From the NCBI RefSeq assembly GCF_001423845.1, contig NZ_LMPM01000002.1, positions 186,001-250,000 on the forward strand: a stretch of 64,000 bases of DNA, read 5' to 3'. The notes below the pieces were generated by a model. It was not told the DNA's origin. It saw nothing but the letters and a program-made list of their open reading frames with translations, and searched no databases. The position numbers were made by a program, and so were the translations under genes. Below, in pieces: positions 26,232-33,595 of the stretch. Numbering within the stretch: the first letter of the stretch is position 1; each line of letters starts with the position of its first letter. This DNA is from Sphingomonas sp. Leaf357 (GTDB lineage: Bacteria; Pseudomonadota; Alphaproteobacteria; Sphingomonadales; Sphingomonadaceae).

Positions 26232-26420
26232 TTGCGTTCGGGCGACGAGTCTTCAAGATCTTCGAGGAAGCCGGCATCGACCGGAAAGACTCCGGTCGGT
26301 TCCACCAGGGTACAGAGCAAGGATCGCGACATGGGCGCGGCACTGCGCACCGTGTACCAGAAGACCGTGGAAGAAGACATTCCGTCCGACCTGCTCGATC
26401 TTTTGGGTAAACTCGATTGA
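26232..26420 (+). CDS. nepR: anti-sigma factor NepR
   Basis: A small protein, 62 residues if started at the TTG at 26232, which holds EcfG inactive and is captured by phosphorylated PhyR. The conserved family core is clear at the C-terminus: MGAALRTVYQKTVEEDIPSDLLDLLGKLD is an almost ideal NepR signature with its two short helices. The start is uncertain: the TTG is preceded by a GGGGGAC ribosome site and gives the standard length with a polar, disordered N-terminus; the frame continues open upstream with ATG codons at 26100 and 26130. Only seven bases separate its stop from the phyP start. Confidence 0.88.
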   Translation: MRSGDESSRSSRKPASTGKTPVGSTRVQSKDRDMGAALRTVYQKTVEEDIPSDLLDLLGKLD

Positions 26421-26427
26421 CCGGATA

Positions 26428-28056
26428 GTGAACGACCACAGCGTTACGGGCCAGCCCGCAGAGACACGTCCCCTGTCCGGCACGGTCGGCAATATCCCCC
26501 TCCGATCCTCCCTGTTCGTCGCCGCGATTCCGACCGGCGCCAAAGTTTTCCTGATCCTGAGCGCGGCCTTGCTGCCGCTGGCCGTGATCGCCTTCTTCGC
26601 CACGCTGAACACCGCGCAGAACGCTACGGCGGATGCGCGGGCCCGGGTGCGAGTCGCGTCCTCCGAAACTGCGCGCCGCCTCGCGATCGAGATGATCGGC
26701 GACATGACCGCATTGCGCGTCGCGCTCAATGCTTTGGACAGCGATGCCGGCGACGCCCCGAGTTGCGCCCGCGCGCAGGGCGTGTTCGCGCAGCAGGCGG
26801 CCAGCGGCACGCGCTTCGCGATCATCGACGCCAACCGGCGGGTGCTGTGCGGCACCGCGCTGCCATCCGATCTCACCTTGCTCGCCGCCCCTGGCACCGC
26901 ACAGATCGCGGCGCGCGTCGTTCCCGGTAAGGGCGTCGTGCTGGCGATCGGCGGCAATCGCAGCGGGGCGAGCGCCAACGCCTTCTTCCCGGCCCGCTTC
27001 CTCGCCGACATCGGCCAGCCGAGCGGATTTCCGATCCCGTTCGAAACCCGCCTGGCGCAGGGCGATGTCGAACTGACCCTGACTCCCCTGCCCGACCGCG
27101 CCACGCTGGAACGACGCGAGACACAGCGGATCGCGCTCGGCCTCGGGGATCTCGATCTCGAGATGACGATCCGCAGCCAGCCGATCACGCCGCCGGTGTT
27201 GATCGCCTTGCTGTTCCCGATCCTGATGTGGTTCGCCGCCGCCAGCATCGGCTGGTTCATCGTCGATCGTCTGCTGATCCGTCCCCTGCGTCGCCTGCGC
27301 ACCGCGGTCGCTGCCTATGTGCCGGGCGAGGAGATCGATCCCGAAGAGGTCCGTGCCCTCCCCGCGCAGGAAATTCGCGAACTGGGCGACACGTTCCGCA
27401 ACATCAGCCGCACCGTCGCCACGCACGAGGCCGGGCTGGCCGAGGGGCTCGTGCGCCAGACCAAGTTGACGCGCGAGGTGCATCATCGCGTGAAGAACAA
27501 TCTTCAGGTCATCTCCAGCCTGATCAATTTCCACGCCCGCAGCGCCAAATCGGTCGAGGCGAGCGCGGCCTATGCGGGCATCCAGCGTCGCGTCGATGCG
27601 CTGGCCGTCGTCCACCGCCACCATTTCGCCGAGATGGAGGAGCATCGCGGCCTGTCGCTGCGCTCGGTGATCGGTGAACTCGCCTCCAACATCCGCGCGA
27701 CCGCGCCCGACAATTCTTCCGGCCTTGGGATACTGCTCGATGTCGAACCGTGGCTGGTCAATCAGGATATCGGCATCGCCGTCGCCTTCCTGATCACCGA
27801 GATCGTCGAGCTGGCGATGAGCTGCAATCCGGCCGCGCAGATCCGCATATCGGTCAAACCGGGCGAGACGGAGGAGCGCGCGGTGCTCCGGATCAGTTCG
27901 CCATCGCTGATCGATTGCGATGCGTTGCAGGGCGCGATCAAGGATCGCTACGGCCGCGTTATGGAAGGCCTGTCGCGCCAATTGCGGTCGAAGCTGCACC
28001 ACGATCCGCTGATCGGCGCCTATGAAATCACCATCGCGGTGATCGGGCGCGACTGA
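26428..28056 (+). CDS. phyP: PhyP-type HisKA_2 sensor kinase/phosphatase with degenerate ATPase domain
   Basis: A 542-residue membrane sensor. It has two transmembrane helices (about residues 38-58 and 258-280) flanking a periplasmic sensor, a HAMP-like stretch (DRLLIRPLRRLRTAV), and a HisKA_2 dimerisation domain with the conserved block REVHHRVKNNLQVISSLINFHAR (acceptor His near 353). The following catalytic domain is poorly conserved: the N-box position reads ITEIVELAMSCN and I see no DxGxG or GxGL glycine boxes. In Sphingomonas the protein in this position, PhyP, keeps PhyR unphosphorylated, and loss of ATP binding fits that role. GTG at 26428 is chosen as start; it is coupled to nepR. Confidence 0.85.
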   Translation: MNDHSVTGQPAETRPLSGTVGNIPLRSSLFVAAIPTGAKVFLILSAALLPLAVIAFFATLNTAQNATADARARVRVASSETARRLAIEMIGDMTALRVALNALDSDAGDAPSCARAQGVFAQQAASGTRFAIIDANRRVLCGTALPSDLTLLAAPGTAQIAARVVPGKGVVLAIGGNRSGASANAFFPARFLADIGQPSGFPIPFETRLAQGDVELTLTPLPDRATLERRETQRIALGLGDLDLEMTIRSQPITPPVLIALLFPILMWFAAASIGWFIVDRLLIRPLRRLRTAVAAYVPGEEIDPEEVRALPAQEIRELGDTFRNISRTVATHEAGLAEGLVRQTKLTREVHHRVKNNLQVISSLINFHARSAKSVEASAAYAGIQRRVDALAVVHRHHFAEMEEHRGLSLRSVIGELASNIRATAPDNSSGLGILLDVEPWLVNQDIGIAVAFLITEIVELAMSCNPAAQIRISVKPGETEERAVLRISSPSLIDCDALQGAIKDRYGRVMEGLSRQLRSKLHHDPLIGAYEITIAVIGRD

Positions 28057-28101
28057 AACCGGGATGGCGCGAAAAAAGATTCGGTTTTTGTAAGAATCGT
28101 C

Positions 28102-28126
28102 GGAACCGATTTTTGTGAAGCCCGTT
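28102..28126 (+). promoter_or_regulatory. perfect EcfG promoter, GGAAC-N16-CGTT
   Basis: GGAAC at 28102-28106, a 16-base spacer and CGTT at 28123-28126 match the EcfG consensus exactly. The predicted transcription start is about 28132-28134. No open reading frame begins here; the transcript would begin at the first of two stable hairpins, so it most likely drives a small RNA (and possibly a long leader for the entericidin-like gene). Confidence 0.85.
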
Positions 28127-28132
28127 ATAGTC

Positions 28133-28230
28133 TTCGGATAGCGAATTTATGCCCCCCCGCTCTCGCTATCCAAGACATGGGCCCGGAAGCGTCTACCCTC
28201 CCCCCCCCGGAGGCGCTTCCGGGCCCAATA
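28133..28230 (+). ncRNA. candidate EcfG-dependent small RNA with two cytosine-rich hairpin loops (GsrN-like)
   Basis: Directly downstream of the perfect EcfG promoter. Hairpin 1: GATAGCGA (28137-28144) pairs with TCGCTATC (28163-28170) and its loop contains seven consecutive C (28152-28158). Hairpin 2: GGGCCCGGAAGCG (28179-28191) pairs with CGCTTCCGGGCCC (28214-28226); inside it CCTCC and GGAGG can pair, leaving a loop of C. Exposed C-rich loops on an EcfG-class-controlled RNA are the hallmark of Caulobacter GsrN, which base-pairs with G-rich ribosome sites such as that of katG. The 3' end is approximate; no U tract follows hairpin 2, so the RNA may be processed from a longer transcript. Strand is fixed by the promoter. 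Confidence 0.65.
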
Positions 28231-28292
28231 ACTTTCCGACATCGCAAACTCCTTACCGTGCCGCCGGTCGTCGTAAATGTCGCGTCGTGTCC

Positions 28293-28317
28293 GGAACGAA
28301 CCGACGACCCGATCATT
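28293..28317 (+). promoter_or_regulatory. EcfG-type promoter upstream of the entericidin-like gene, GGAAC-N16-CATT
   Basis: GGAAC (28293-28297) is exact, the spacer is 16 bases and the -10 reads CATT (28314-28317), three of four consensus bases. The predicted start near 28324 leaves a leader of about 35 bases with an AAGGAG ribosome site ahead of the lipoprotein ATG. Confidence 0.7.
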
Positions 28318-28358
28318 CTCAGGTCAGGTTTCACCCATCCACAACAAGGAGAAGTCAA

Positions 28359-28493
28359 ATGCGTAAGCTCGCAGGAATGGCCGTAGTCGCCGCAGCCCTT
28401 TTGGTCAGTGCGTGCAACACGATCGAAGGCGCCGGCAAGGACGTGTCGTCCGCCGGCAAGACGGTCGCGAAGACGGCCGACGACGCCAAATAA
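28359..28493 (+). CDS. entericidin A/B-family small lipoprotein
   Basis: A 44-residue lipoprotein: signal AGMAVVAAALLVSAC with the lipobox Cys about residue 19, followed by NTIEGAGKDVSSAGKTV and a lysine-rich tail, the standard entericidin pattern. Entericidins are tiny membrane lipoproteins linked to stress survival and, in enteric bacteria, to a toxin/antidote pair; here there is a single copy. In several alphaproteobacteria such genes are induced through the general stress sigma factor, which fits the promoter match upstream. A strong AAGGAG site precedes the ATG. A good terminator follows. Confidence 0.88.
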   Translation: MRKLAGMAVVAAALLVSACNTIEGAGKDVSSAGKTVAKTADDAK

Positions 28494-28519
28494 GCTTTCG
28501 GCTCTGGCCGAAACAGGAA

Positions 28520-28547
28520 AGGCCCTCTCCCACCCGGGAGGGGGCCT
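28520..28547 (+). terminator. intrinsic terminator of the entericidin-like gene
   Basis: A 12-bp stem with one wobble pair (AGGCCCTCTCCC / GGGAGGGGGCCT) and loop ACCC is followed by TCTTCATT. It begins 26 bases beyond the stop codon. Confidence 0.8.
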
Positions 28548-28631
28548 TCTTCATTGTCGGCGACCTTCTCGGAAGTACGCTTCACATCTCCGTTTGACCC
28601 CGAGCTGGTCGACGGGGATGCCCCGATCCCG

Positions 28632-28657
28632 CCCTTCGACAAGCTCAGGCCGAACGG
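28632..28657. repeat. single copy of a TTCGACAAGCTCAGG-type intergenic repeat
   Basis: CCCTTCGACAAGCTCAGGCCGAACGG is a half-element of the family whose facing pairs occur at 29955-30026 and 35901-35982. It lies ten bases beyond the tatC stop. Confidence 0.7.
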
Positions 28658-28666
28658 AAAATAGCT

Positions 28667-29455
28667 TCAGACCCCCTCGGACGCCTCGGGCGTTTCCGCC
28701 GCAACCTTCGCGCGCTTGCGCTCGGTGAACCAGATCCCGATCAGCGCCATTTCGTAGAGCAGCACCAGCGGGATCGCGAGCAGCAGCTGCGAACCCACAT
28801 CCGGCGGCGTCAACACCGCCGCGATCGCGAACGCCGCGACGATCGCGTAGCGCCGCGCCGCGACCAATTGCTTGCGCGTCACGATGCCGGCACGCTCCAG
28901 CAGCATCAGCAGCACCGGTAGCAGAAACGACAGGCCGAACGCGAACAGGAACTGCATGACGAACGAGAGGTAGCTTGTCACCGTCGGCAGTGCCTCCTGG
29001 CGGATGCCGCCAAGATCGCCCTGATAGGAGAGCAGGAATTTGAGCGCCATCGGAACGGCGATGAAATACGCCATCGACGCGCCGGCGATGAACAAGACCG
29101 GCGTGGCGAGCAGGAACGGCAGCAAGGCGCGCTTCTCCTGACGGTACAGGCCGGGCGCGACGAATTGCCACAATTGGTTGGCGATCACCGGAAACGACAT
29201 CATCATCGCGGCGAAGAACGCCACCTTCACCTGCACCAGGAAGCCGCCGAACACTTCGGTGGAGATGATCGTCTTCTGCCCCGCCATCACCAGTGGATGC
29301 ACCAGGAACGCGAAGATCGGGCGCGAGAAATAGAAGCCGATCAGGAACGTCAGCAGCATCGCCACCGCGCAATACAGCAGCCGGCGGCGCAGTTCGATCA
29401 GATGATCGAGCAGCGGCGCACGCGACGCGTCGATCTCGCTCACATCGTCGCTCAC
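28667..29455 (-). CDS. tatC: Sec-independent protein translocase subunit TatC
   Basis: A 262-residue six-helix membrane protein, the receptor for twin-arginine signal peptides. Family landmarks: LLDHLIELRRRLLYC at the N-terminus, the FLVQVKVAFFAAMMMSFPVIANQLWQFVAPGLYRQEKR region, the VPMALKFLLSYQG stretch, and the final helices with FLLPVLLMLLERAGIVT and ATAVLTPPD-like PPDVGSQLLLAIPL. GTG at 29455 overlaps the tatB stop by four bases (GTGA). It is the last gene of the leftward tatA-tatB-tatC operon. Confidence 0.95.
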   Translation of the reverse strand: MSDDVSEIDASRAPLLDHLIELRRRLLYCAVAMLLTFLIGFYFSRPIFAFLVHPLVMAGQKTIISTEVFGGFLVQVKVAFFAAMMMSFPVIANQLWQFVAPGLYRQEKRALLPFLLATPVLFIAGASMAYFIAVPMALKFLLSYQGDLGGIRQEALPTVTSYLSFVMQFLFAFGLSFLLPVLLMLLERAGIVTRKQLVAARRYAIVAAFAIAAVLTPPDVGSQLLLAIPLVLLYEMALIGIWFTERKRAKVAAETPEASEGV

Positions 29456-29901
29456 GACGCGGCCTTGGGTTCGGCGCTCTTGGCGCGCGGCTTGCGCGTC
29501 TTGGCGACGGGCCGCGGCGCACCGGGTTCGAGTTCGAGTTGCGGCTCGGCGGCCGGCGTGACGACCGGCTGCTCGACCATCACCGGCGGTGCATCCTCCG
29601 AAACAGGCTCGACCACGGTTTCACTGGCGTGATCGGCCGGGCTGGACGGCAAGGACGGCACCGGATCGGCATGTTCGCGCATGATCCGGGCGTTCTCCTC
29701 GGCCCATTTCTTCTCCATTTCCTGGAGTTCCGCCTCGCGCACCATCGTGTCGAAGCCGGAGCGGACCTGATTCATCACCCCGCGCCCCTTCGCGACCCAA
29801 TGGCCGACGAAGCGCATCGCGCGCGGCAGATCCTTGGGCCCGATGACGACCAGCGCGACGACCGCGACGAGCATCAATTCGGTAGGCGCGATGTCGAACA
29901 T
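29452..29901 (-). CDS. tatB: Sec-independent protein translocase subunit TatB
   Basis: A 149-residue protein with one N-terminal membrane helix and the TatB signature (MFDIAPTELMLVAVVALVVIGPKDLPRAMR with the conserved Glu in TELM and the GPKDLP hinge), an amphipathic helix (FVGHWVAKGRGVMNQVRSGFD), then a long acidic/proline-rich tail and a basic lysine/alanine end. TatB binds signal peptides with TatC. The tail is typical of alphaproteobacterial TatB proteins. Between tatB and tatA lies a 154-base gap holding a repeat. Confidence 0.93.
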   Translation of the reverse strand: MFDIAPTELMLVAVVALVVIGPKDLPRAMRFVGHWVAKGRGVMNQVRSGFDTMVREAELQEMEKKWAEENARIMREHADPVPSLPSSPADHASETVVEPVSEDAPPVMVEQPVVTPAAEPQLELEPGAPRPVAKTRKPRAKSAEPKAAS

Positions 29902-29954
29902 GACGGGCTATCGTTCAGGCGGGAGGGTGGAAAATGTCATCGAATCCCGCCGTC

Positions 29955-30026
29955 CGTCCTGAGCTTGTCGAAGGACTGTCCTTCTCTGCCAGGCAGGAGA
30001 AGGGCAATGCTTTGACAGGCTCAGCA
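29955..30026. repeat. facing pair of TTCGACAAGCTCAG-type repeats between tatA and tatB
   Basis: CGTCCTGAGCTTGTCGAAGGAC (29955-29976) and ATGCTTTGACAGGCTCAGCAT (30006-30026) face each other. Between them lies another hairpin (CCTTCTC and GAGAAGG arms). It sits in the middle of the tat operon, where insertion could separate or process the tatA message. Confidence 0.7.
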
Positions 30027-30055
30027 TGGGCGGGGGCCCAATACGGTGGGGAAAC

Positions 30056-30286
30056 TCAGCGCTCTTCGCGCAGCTTTTCGCCGTCGCGATCGAATGCGGG
30101 ATCGGCGGCGGGCTTCGCGTCGATCCGCGACGGCGTCGCCTTGTCGTCTTCCTCGGCCATGCCCTTCTTGAACTGCTTGATGCCCTTGGCGACGTCGCCC
30201 ATCATGTTGGAGAAGCGGCCGCCGCCGAGCACGAGCACCATCACGACGCCCAACACCAGCCAATGCACGAGGCTGAAACTACCCAT
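30056..30286 (-). CDS. tatA: Sec-independent protein translocase subunit TatA
   Basis: A 76-residue pore-forming subunit of the Tat pathway: a short N-terminal region, one transmembrane helix (HWLVLGVVMVLVLGGGRFS) with the conserved Gly-Arg-Phe hinge, an amphipathic helix (MMGDVAKGIKQFKKGMAEED) and a charged tail. The FKKGM motif is the standard TatA signature. It is the first gene of tatABC, 29 bases from the scpB stop, so all may share a transcript coming from scpA-scpB. Confidence 0.95.
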   Translation of the reverse strand: MGSFSLVHWLVLGVVMVLVLGGGRFSNMMGDVAKGIKQFKKGMAEEDDKATPSRIDAKPAADPAFDRDGEKLREER

Positions 30287-30314
30287 GAAACTTCTCCTTG
30301 GAGTTGGACCCTAT

Positions 30315-30893
30315 CTAGTCTTCCTCATACGGATTGGCCACCTCGATAGTTTCAAAAGCGAGATCGACCGGATCGAGCAGCCCCGCCGCCTTGAGATCGT
30401 CCAGCCCCGGCAGATCGCGGCGACTGGACAATCCGAAATGGGCGAGGAAATCCGCCGTCGTGGCATACAGTAGCGGTCGCCCCGGCACGTCGCGCCGCCC
30501 CGCCGGGCGCACCCAGCCCGCCTCCATCAGCACGTCGATCGTGCCCTTGGAAATCTGCACGCCGCGAATCGCCTCGATTTCCGCGCGCGTCGCAGGCTCG
30601 TGATAGGCGATGATCGCCAGTGTCTCGATCCCCGCCCGGCTCAGCTTGCGCGGCTCCTCGCGGTCGCGGCGCAGCAGATGCGCCATGTCCGCCGCGGTCT
30701 GGAAATGCCAGCGCTCGCCGCGCACCACCAGTTCCACGCCGCGCCCGTCATAATCGGCCTGCAACCGCGCCAGCGCCTCGCGCACGCCGGTCGCTCCGTT
30801 CAGGTGCGCGCGGATCGCGTCCGCGGTCATCGGTTCGGTCGCGGCGAACAGCACCGCCTCCACCGCGCGCGCCAGATCGTCCGGAGGGCTCAT
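30315..30893 (-). CDS. scpB: segregation and condensation protein B
   Basis: A 192-residue winged-helix subunit of the SMC-ScpAB condensin that organises and segregates the chromosome. The two winged-helix parts are visible: VEAVLFAATEPMTADAIRAHL and the strongly conserved LSRAGIETLAIIAYHEPATRAEIEAIRGV with LLYATTADFLAHFGLSSRRDLPGLDDL. ATG at 30893 overlaps the scpA stop by four bases. The longer open frame in this register (to 31631) is a shadow of scpA. Confidence 0.93.
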   Translation of the reverse strand: MSPPDDLARAVEAVLFAATEPMTADAIRAHLNGATGVREALARLQADYDGRGVELVVRGERWHFQTAADMAHLLRRDREEPRKLSRAGIETLAIIAYHEPATRAEIEAIRGVQISKGTIDVLMEAGWVRPAGRRDVPGRPLLYATTADFLAHFGLSSRRDLPGLDDLKAAGLLDPVDLAFETIEVANPYEED

Positions 30894-31621
30894 ACCGGCG
30901 CCCGCAGATACAGCGGCGCGAACGGCGATTTCTGGCGCAGTTCCACCCGCCCCTGACGCGCCAGTTCCAGCGCGGCGAGGAAGCTGCTCGCCAGCGCCGA
31001 TTTGCGAAAAGGCCCCGCCGCCGCGTCGGGCAGGAAACTTTCGATCGTACCCCATTCGACCGTCATGCCGAGCAGTCGCGACACGCGTTCGAGCGCCGCC
31101 TCCAGCGTCATCACATGCCGATCGGCGACGACATGCATCACCGGCCGGGTGCGCGCCGTGATCCGGCCATACGCTGCGATCAGGTCGAAGACCTCCGCCT
31201 GCCACAAGGCCCTGCGCACCGTCCGCAGCCCCTCCGGCTGCCCGCGCACGAACACGTCGCGGCCGATCCGGTCGCGCGCGATCAGCCGCGCGCCGGCCTC
31301 GCGCATCGCGTTCAGCCGTTCGAGCCGCAGCTGCAGCCTGAGCGCCAGTTCCTCCGGATCGGGCTGGGCCTCGGGATCGCGCGGCAGCAGCAACGCCGAC
31401 TTCAGATACGCGAGCCACGCCGCCATCACGAGATAATCGGCCGCCAGCTCCAGCTTGATCGCCTTCGCCTCCTCGACATAGCGCAGATATTGATCGACCA
31501 GCGCCAGGATCGAAATCTCGCGCAGATCCACCTTCTGCCGCCGCGCCAGATCGAGCAGCAGATCGAGCGGCCCTTCCCACCCGTCGATATCCAGCGTCAA
31601 TTGTTCGGGCTCGTCGGTCAC
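30890..31621 (-). CDS. scpA: segregation and condensation protein A
   Basis: A 243-residue kleisin that links the two SMC heads in the bacterial condensin. The N-terminal SMC-binding helices are typical: GWEGPLDLLLDLARRQKVDLREISI then LVDQYLRYVEEAKAIKLELAADYLVMAAWLAYLKSALLLP, and the C-terminal winged helix (SFLAALELARQGRVELRQK). GTG at 31621. It is likely the first gene of the leftward scpA-scpB-tatABC cluster; nagZ lies 159 bases farther upstream with a repeat in the gap. Confidence 0.93.
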   Translation of the reverse strand: MTDEPEQLTLDIDGWEGPLDLLLDLARRQKVDLREISILALVDQYLRYVEEAKAIKLELAADYLVMAAWLAYLKSALLLPRDPEAQPDPEELALRLQLRLERLNAMREAGARLIARDRIGRDVFVRGQPEGLRTVRRALWQAEVFDLIAAYGRITARTRPVMHVVADRHVMTLEAALERVSRLLGMTVEWGTIESFLPDAAAGPFRKSALASSFLAALELARQGRVELRQKSPFAPLYLRAPV

Positions 31622-31679
31622 GGGCGCACATTACCCATAATCGCTACGGCAGCTAAACCCCTTCGTCGCCAAACCCGAT

Positions 31680-31762
31680 CGTCACCCCAGCGCAGGCTGG
31701 GGTCTCTGTGGGGAAAGCGATCCGCGCGCCTCCGGGAGACCCCAGCCTGCGCTGGGGTGACG
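31680..31762. repeat. intergenic inverted repeat, perfect 26-bp arms
   Basis: Arms at 31680-31705 and 31737-31762 are exact reverse complements (core CACCCCAGCGCAGGCTGGGG, itself partly palindromic) with a 31-base loop. It lies between scpA and nagZ and contains no coding potential. Confidence 0.85.
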
Positions 31763-31780
31763 GGCTGGGTCGAGGATCGC

Positions 31781-32788
31781 TCACACCACCGCCAGCAACG
31801 CATCCCGCTTGGCGATCAGGTCCGCCAGATCGCCCTGCGGCACCGCCCCCGCGATCGTCGCCATCGCCCGATCGAGCCGCGCGCGCGACACGTCGGAGAT
31901 CGCGCTCGATCGCCCGGCGATCTCCTCCATCTCCGGCATCCGCGCCCAGCAATCGAGCACGATGTCGCACCCCGCCGCGATCGCGCCCGCCGCCTTGTCG
32001 CCCGCGCTCCCGCTCAGCGCCTTCATGTCGATATCGTCGGTCATCAACAGCCCGTCGAAGCCGATCCGCTTGCGGATGATCTCCTGGACGATGATCGGCG
32101 AGAGGGTCGCGGGGCGCTCCGGATCCCAAGCCTCGAACACGATGTGCGAGGTCATGCCCATCGGTGCATCCTTCAGCGCGATGAACGGCGCGAGATCGGT
32201 CTCCAGCTCGGCATCCGACGCGGTGACGGTCGGCAAATGGTGATGCGTATCGACGATCGCGCGGCCATGCCCGGGCATGTGCTTGACCACCCCGACGACA
32301 CCGCCGCGCTGCAATCCATCGAGCATCGCCCGCCCCATCGCCGCGACCCGCATCGGCTCGCTTCCCAGAGTGCGGCAGGCGATCGCCTCGGTCGTATCGG
32401 GCTGCGCCACGTCGAGCAGCGGCAGGCAGTCGACCGTGATGCCGACCTCGGCCAGCATCAACGCGATGCCCTGAGCGTTGACTCGCGCCGCCTCGATCCC
32501 CGAGATCGGCGCACGCTCGTACAGCGCATCGAAGGCGGGGCCGGCGGGGAATTCCGGCCATTCCGGTGCCCGCATTCGCGCCACGCGCCCGCCCTCCTGA
32601 TCGATCAGGATCGGCAGGTCGTCCCGCCCGGACAGCGCGCGCAGATCGTCGGTCAGCGCGCGGACCTGCGCGCGAGTCTCGATATTGCGTTTGAACAGGA
32701 TATAGCCGGCGGGGTTGGCGCTGGCGAAGAAGCTGCGTTCTTCAGCGGTGATGGCAAGGCCGGAAAGGCCGAAGATGACGGGGATCAT
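31781..32788 (-). CDS. nagZ: beta-N-acetylhexosaminidase (glycoside hydrolase 3)
   Basis: A 335-residue cytoplasmic enzyme of muropeptide recycling that removes N-acetylglucosamine from anhydro-muropeptides. Family 3 landmarks: LPILIDQEGGRVARMR, the catalytic pair region KHMPGHGRAIVDTHHHLP (His/Asp on the flexible loop), and the nucleophile Asp in LLMTDDIDMKAL. Length fits NagZ. ATG at 32788 is chosen because it gives the family start (IPVIFGLSG); a start at 32803 would add five residues. The SPOR protein and argS lie upstream in the same direction and may be co-transcribed. Confidence 0.93.
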   Translation of the reverse strand: MIPVIFGLSGLAITAEERSFFASANPAGYILFKRNIETRAQVRALTDDLRALSGRDDLPILIDQEGGRVARMRAPEWPEFPAGPAFDALYERAPISGIEAARVNAQGIALMLAEVGITVDCLPLLDVAQPDTTEAIACRTLGSEPMRVAAMGRAMLDGLQRGGVVGVVKHMPGHGRAIVDTHHHLPTVTASDAELETDLAPFIALKDAPMGMTSHIVFEAWDPERPATLSPIIVQEIIRKRIGFDGLLMTDDIDMKALSGSAGDKAAGAIAAGCDIVLDCWARMPEMEEIAGRSSAISDVSRARLDRAMATIAGAVPQGDLADLIAKRDALLAVV

Positions 32789-32863
32789 GCCCCGTTCTAA
32801 CAAGCTCCGCCCGCCCTGAGTAGGGATGATATCCTCAGGACGGACGGAAACCGGTAGCCGAAC

Positions 32864-33595
32864 TCAGTTGTTCGGAATGAAGCAGGCCTCGCCCGCGACC
32901 TTCAGCTTGCCGCACAGCGTCTTGGCCTGTCCGGCGCTGCCGGCGTTCACGCGCAGCCGATATACGGTGTTGCCGTTGACGTCCGCCTTCTGGACCAATT
33001 TGCCTAGCGGCGCGAGATCGGTGAACCGCTTGGACAGTTTCGTCCAGACCGCGTTGGCCTCCGCCTCGCTGCCCAGCGACCCGAGCTGCACCAGCGACCC
33101 GCCCGAGGCGGCCGCGCCGGCCACGTTGATGTCGGGACCGGTCGGCGCCGCGGTCAGCTTGCCGCCCGATGCCGGCACCGGCGCCACCGTCTTGGCCGCG
33201 CCGGCCGCCGCTGCCGGAGCGCCCGGCTTCGCCTTGGTGCCCGCCACCGGCGCTTCCGGCGCGGCGTCGAGGTTGATCACGCCGTTGTTCGTGCCCGTGC
33301 CATCGCTGGTCGCGATCGCGGTGTCGCCCTCGCCCTTCACCTTCATGCCGCCGGGATCGTCGGGCTTGACCTTGTAGTCGCCCGGCTGCGCCTCGATCAG
33401 CGCGCCGTTCCCGTCTGCCCCCCGGCTCTTCTGGAAATAATGATAGCCCAGGATCGCCGCGGCGATCACCGCCAGGCCGATCACCACCAGCCCGAGGATG
33501 CGCGCGATGCTCGGGCCGTTGTCGTAATCCTCCTCGACCGTTTCCAGCCAGGGCAGCCGATCCTCGTCACGCACCGCGTGGTTGTCGGAAGCCAT
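32864..33595 (-). CDS. SPOR domain membrane protein
   Basis: A 243-residue bitopic protein: cytoplasmic N-terminus (about 30 residues), one transmembrane helix (ILGLVVIGLAVIAAAILGYHYF), an alanine/proline-rich periplasmic linker, and a C-terminal SPOR domain (SLVQLGSLGSEAEANAVWTKLSKRF, then YRLRVNAGSAGQAKTLCGKLKVAGEACF). SPOR domains bind denuded peptidoglycan at the septum, so it likely assists division (FtsN/DedD-like). The ATG shares a base with the argS stop (TGATG). A similar domain occurs in the protein encoded at 37301-39517. Confidence 0.88.
   Translation of the reverse strand: MASDNHAVRDEDRLPWLETVEEDYDNGPSIARILGLVVIGLAVIAAAILGYHYFQKSRGADGNGALIEAQPGDYKVKPDDPGGMKVKGEGDTAIATSDGTGTNNGVINLDAAPEAPVAGTKAKPGAPAAAAGAAKTVAPVPASGGKLTAAPTGPDINVAGAAASGGSLVQLGSLGSEAEANAVWTKLSKRFTDLAPLGKLVQKADVNGNTVYRLRVNAGSAGQAKTLCGKLKVAGEACFIPNN

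Noticed and set aside
26331..26420. ATG at 26331 as the nepR start, with a good AAGGA site
   Set aside because: It leaves only 29 residues, too few for a NepR that must contact both EcfG and PhyR; kept as an alternative start only.
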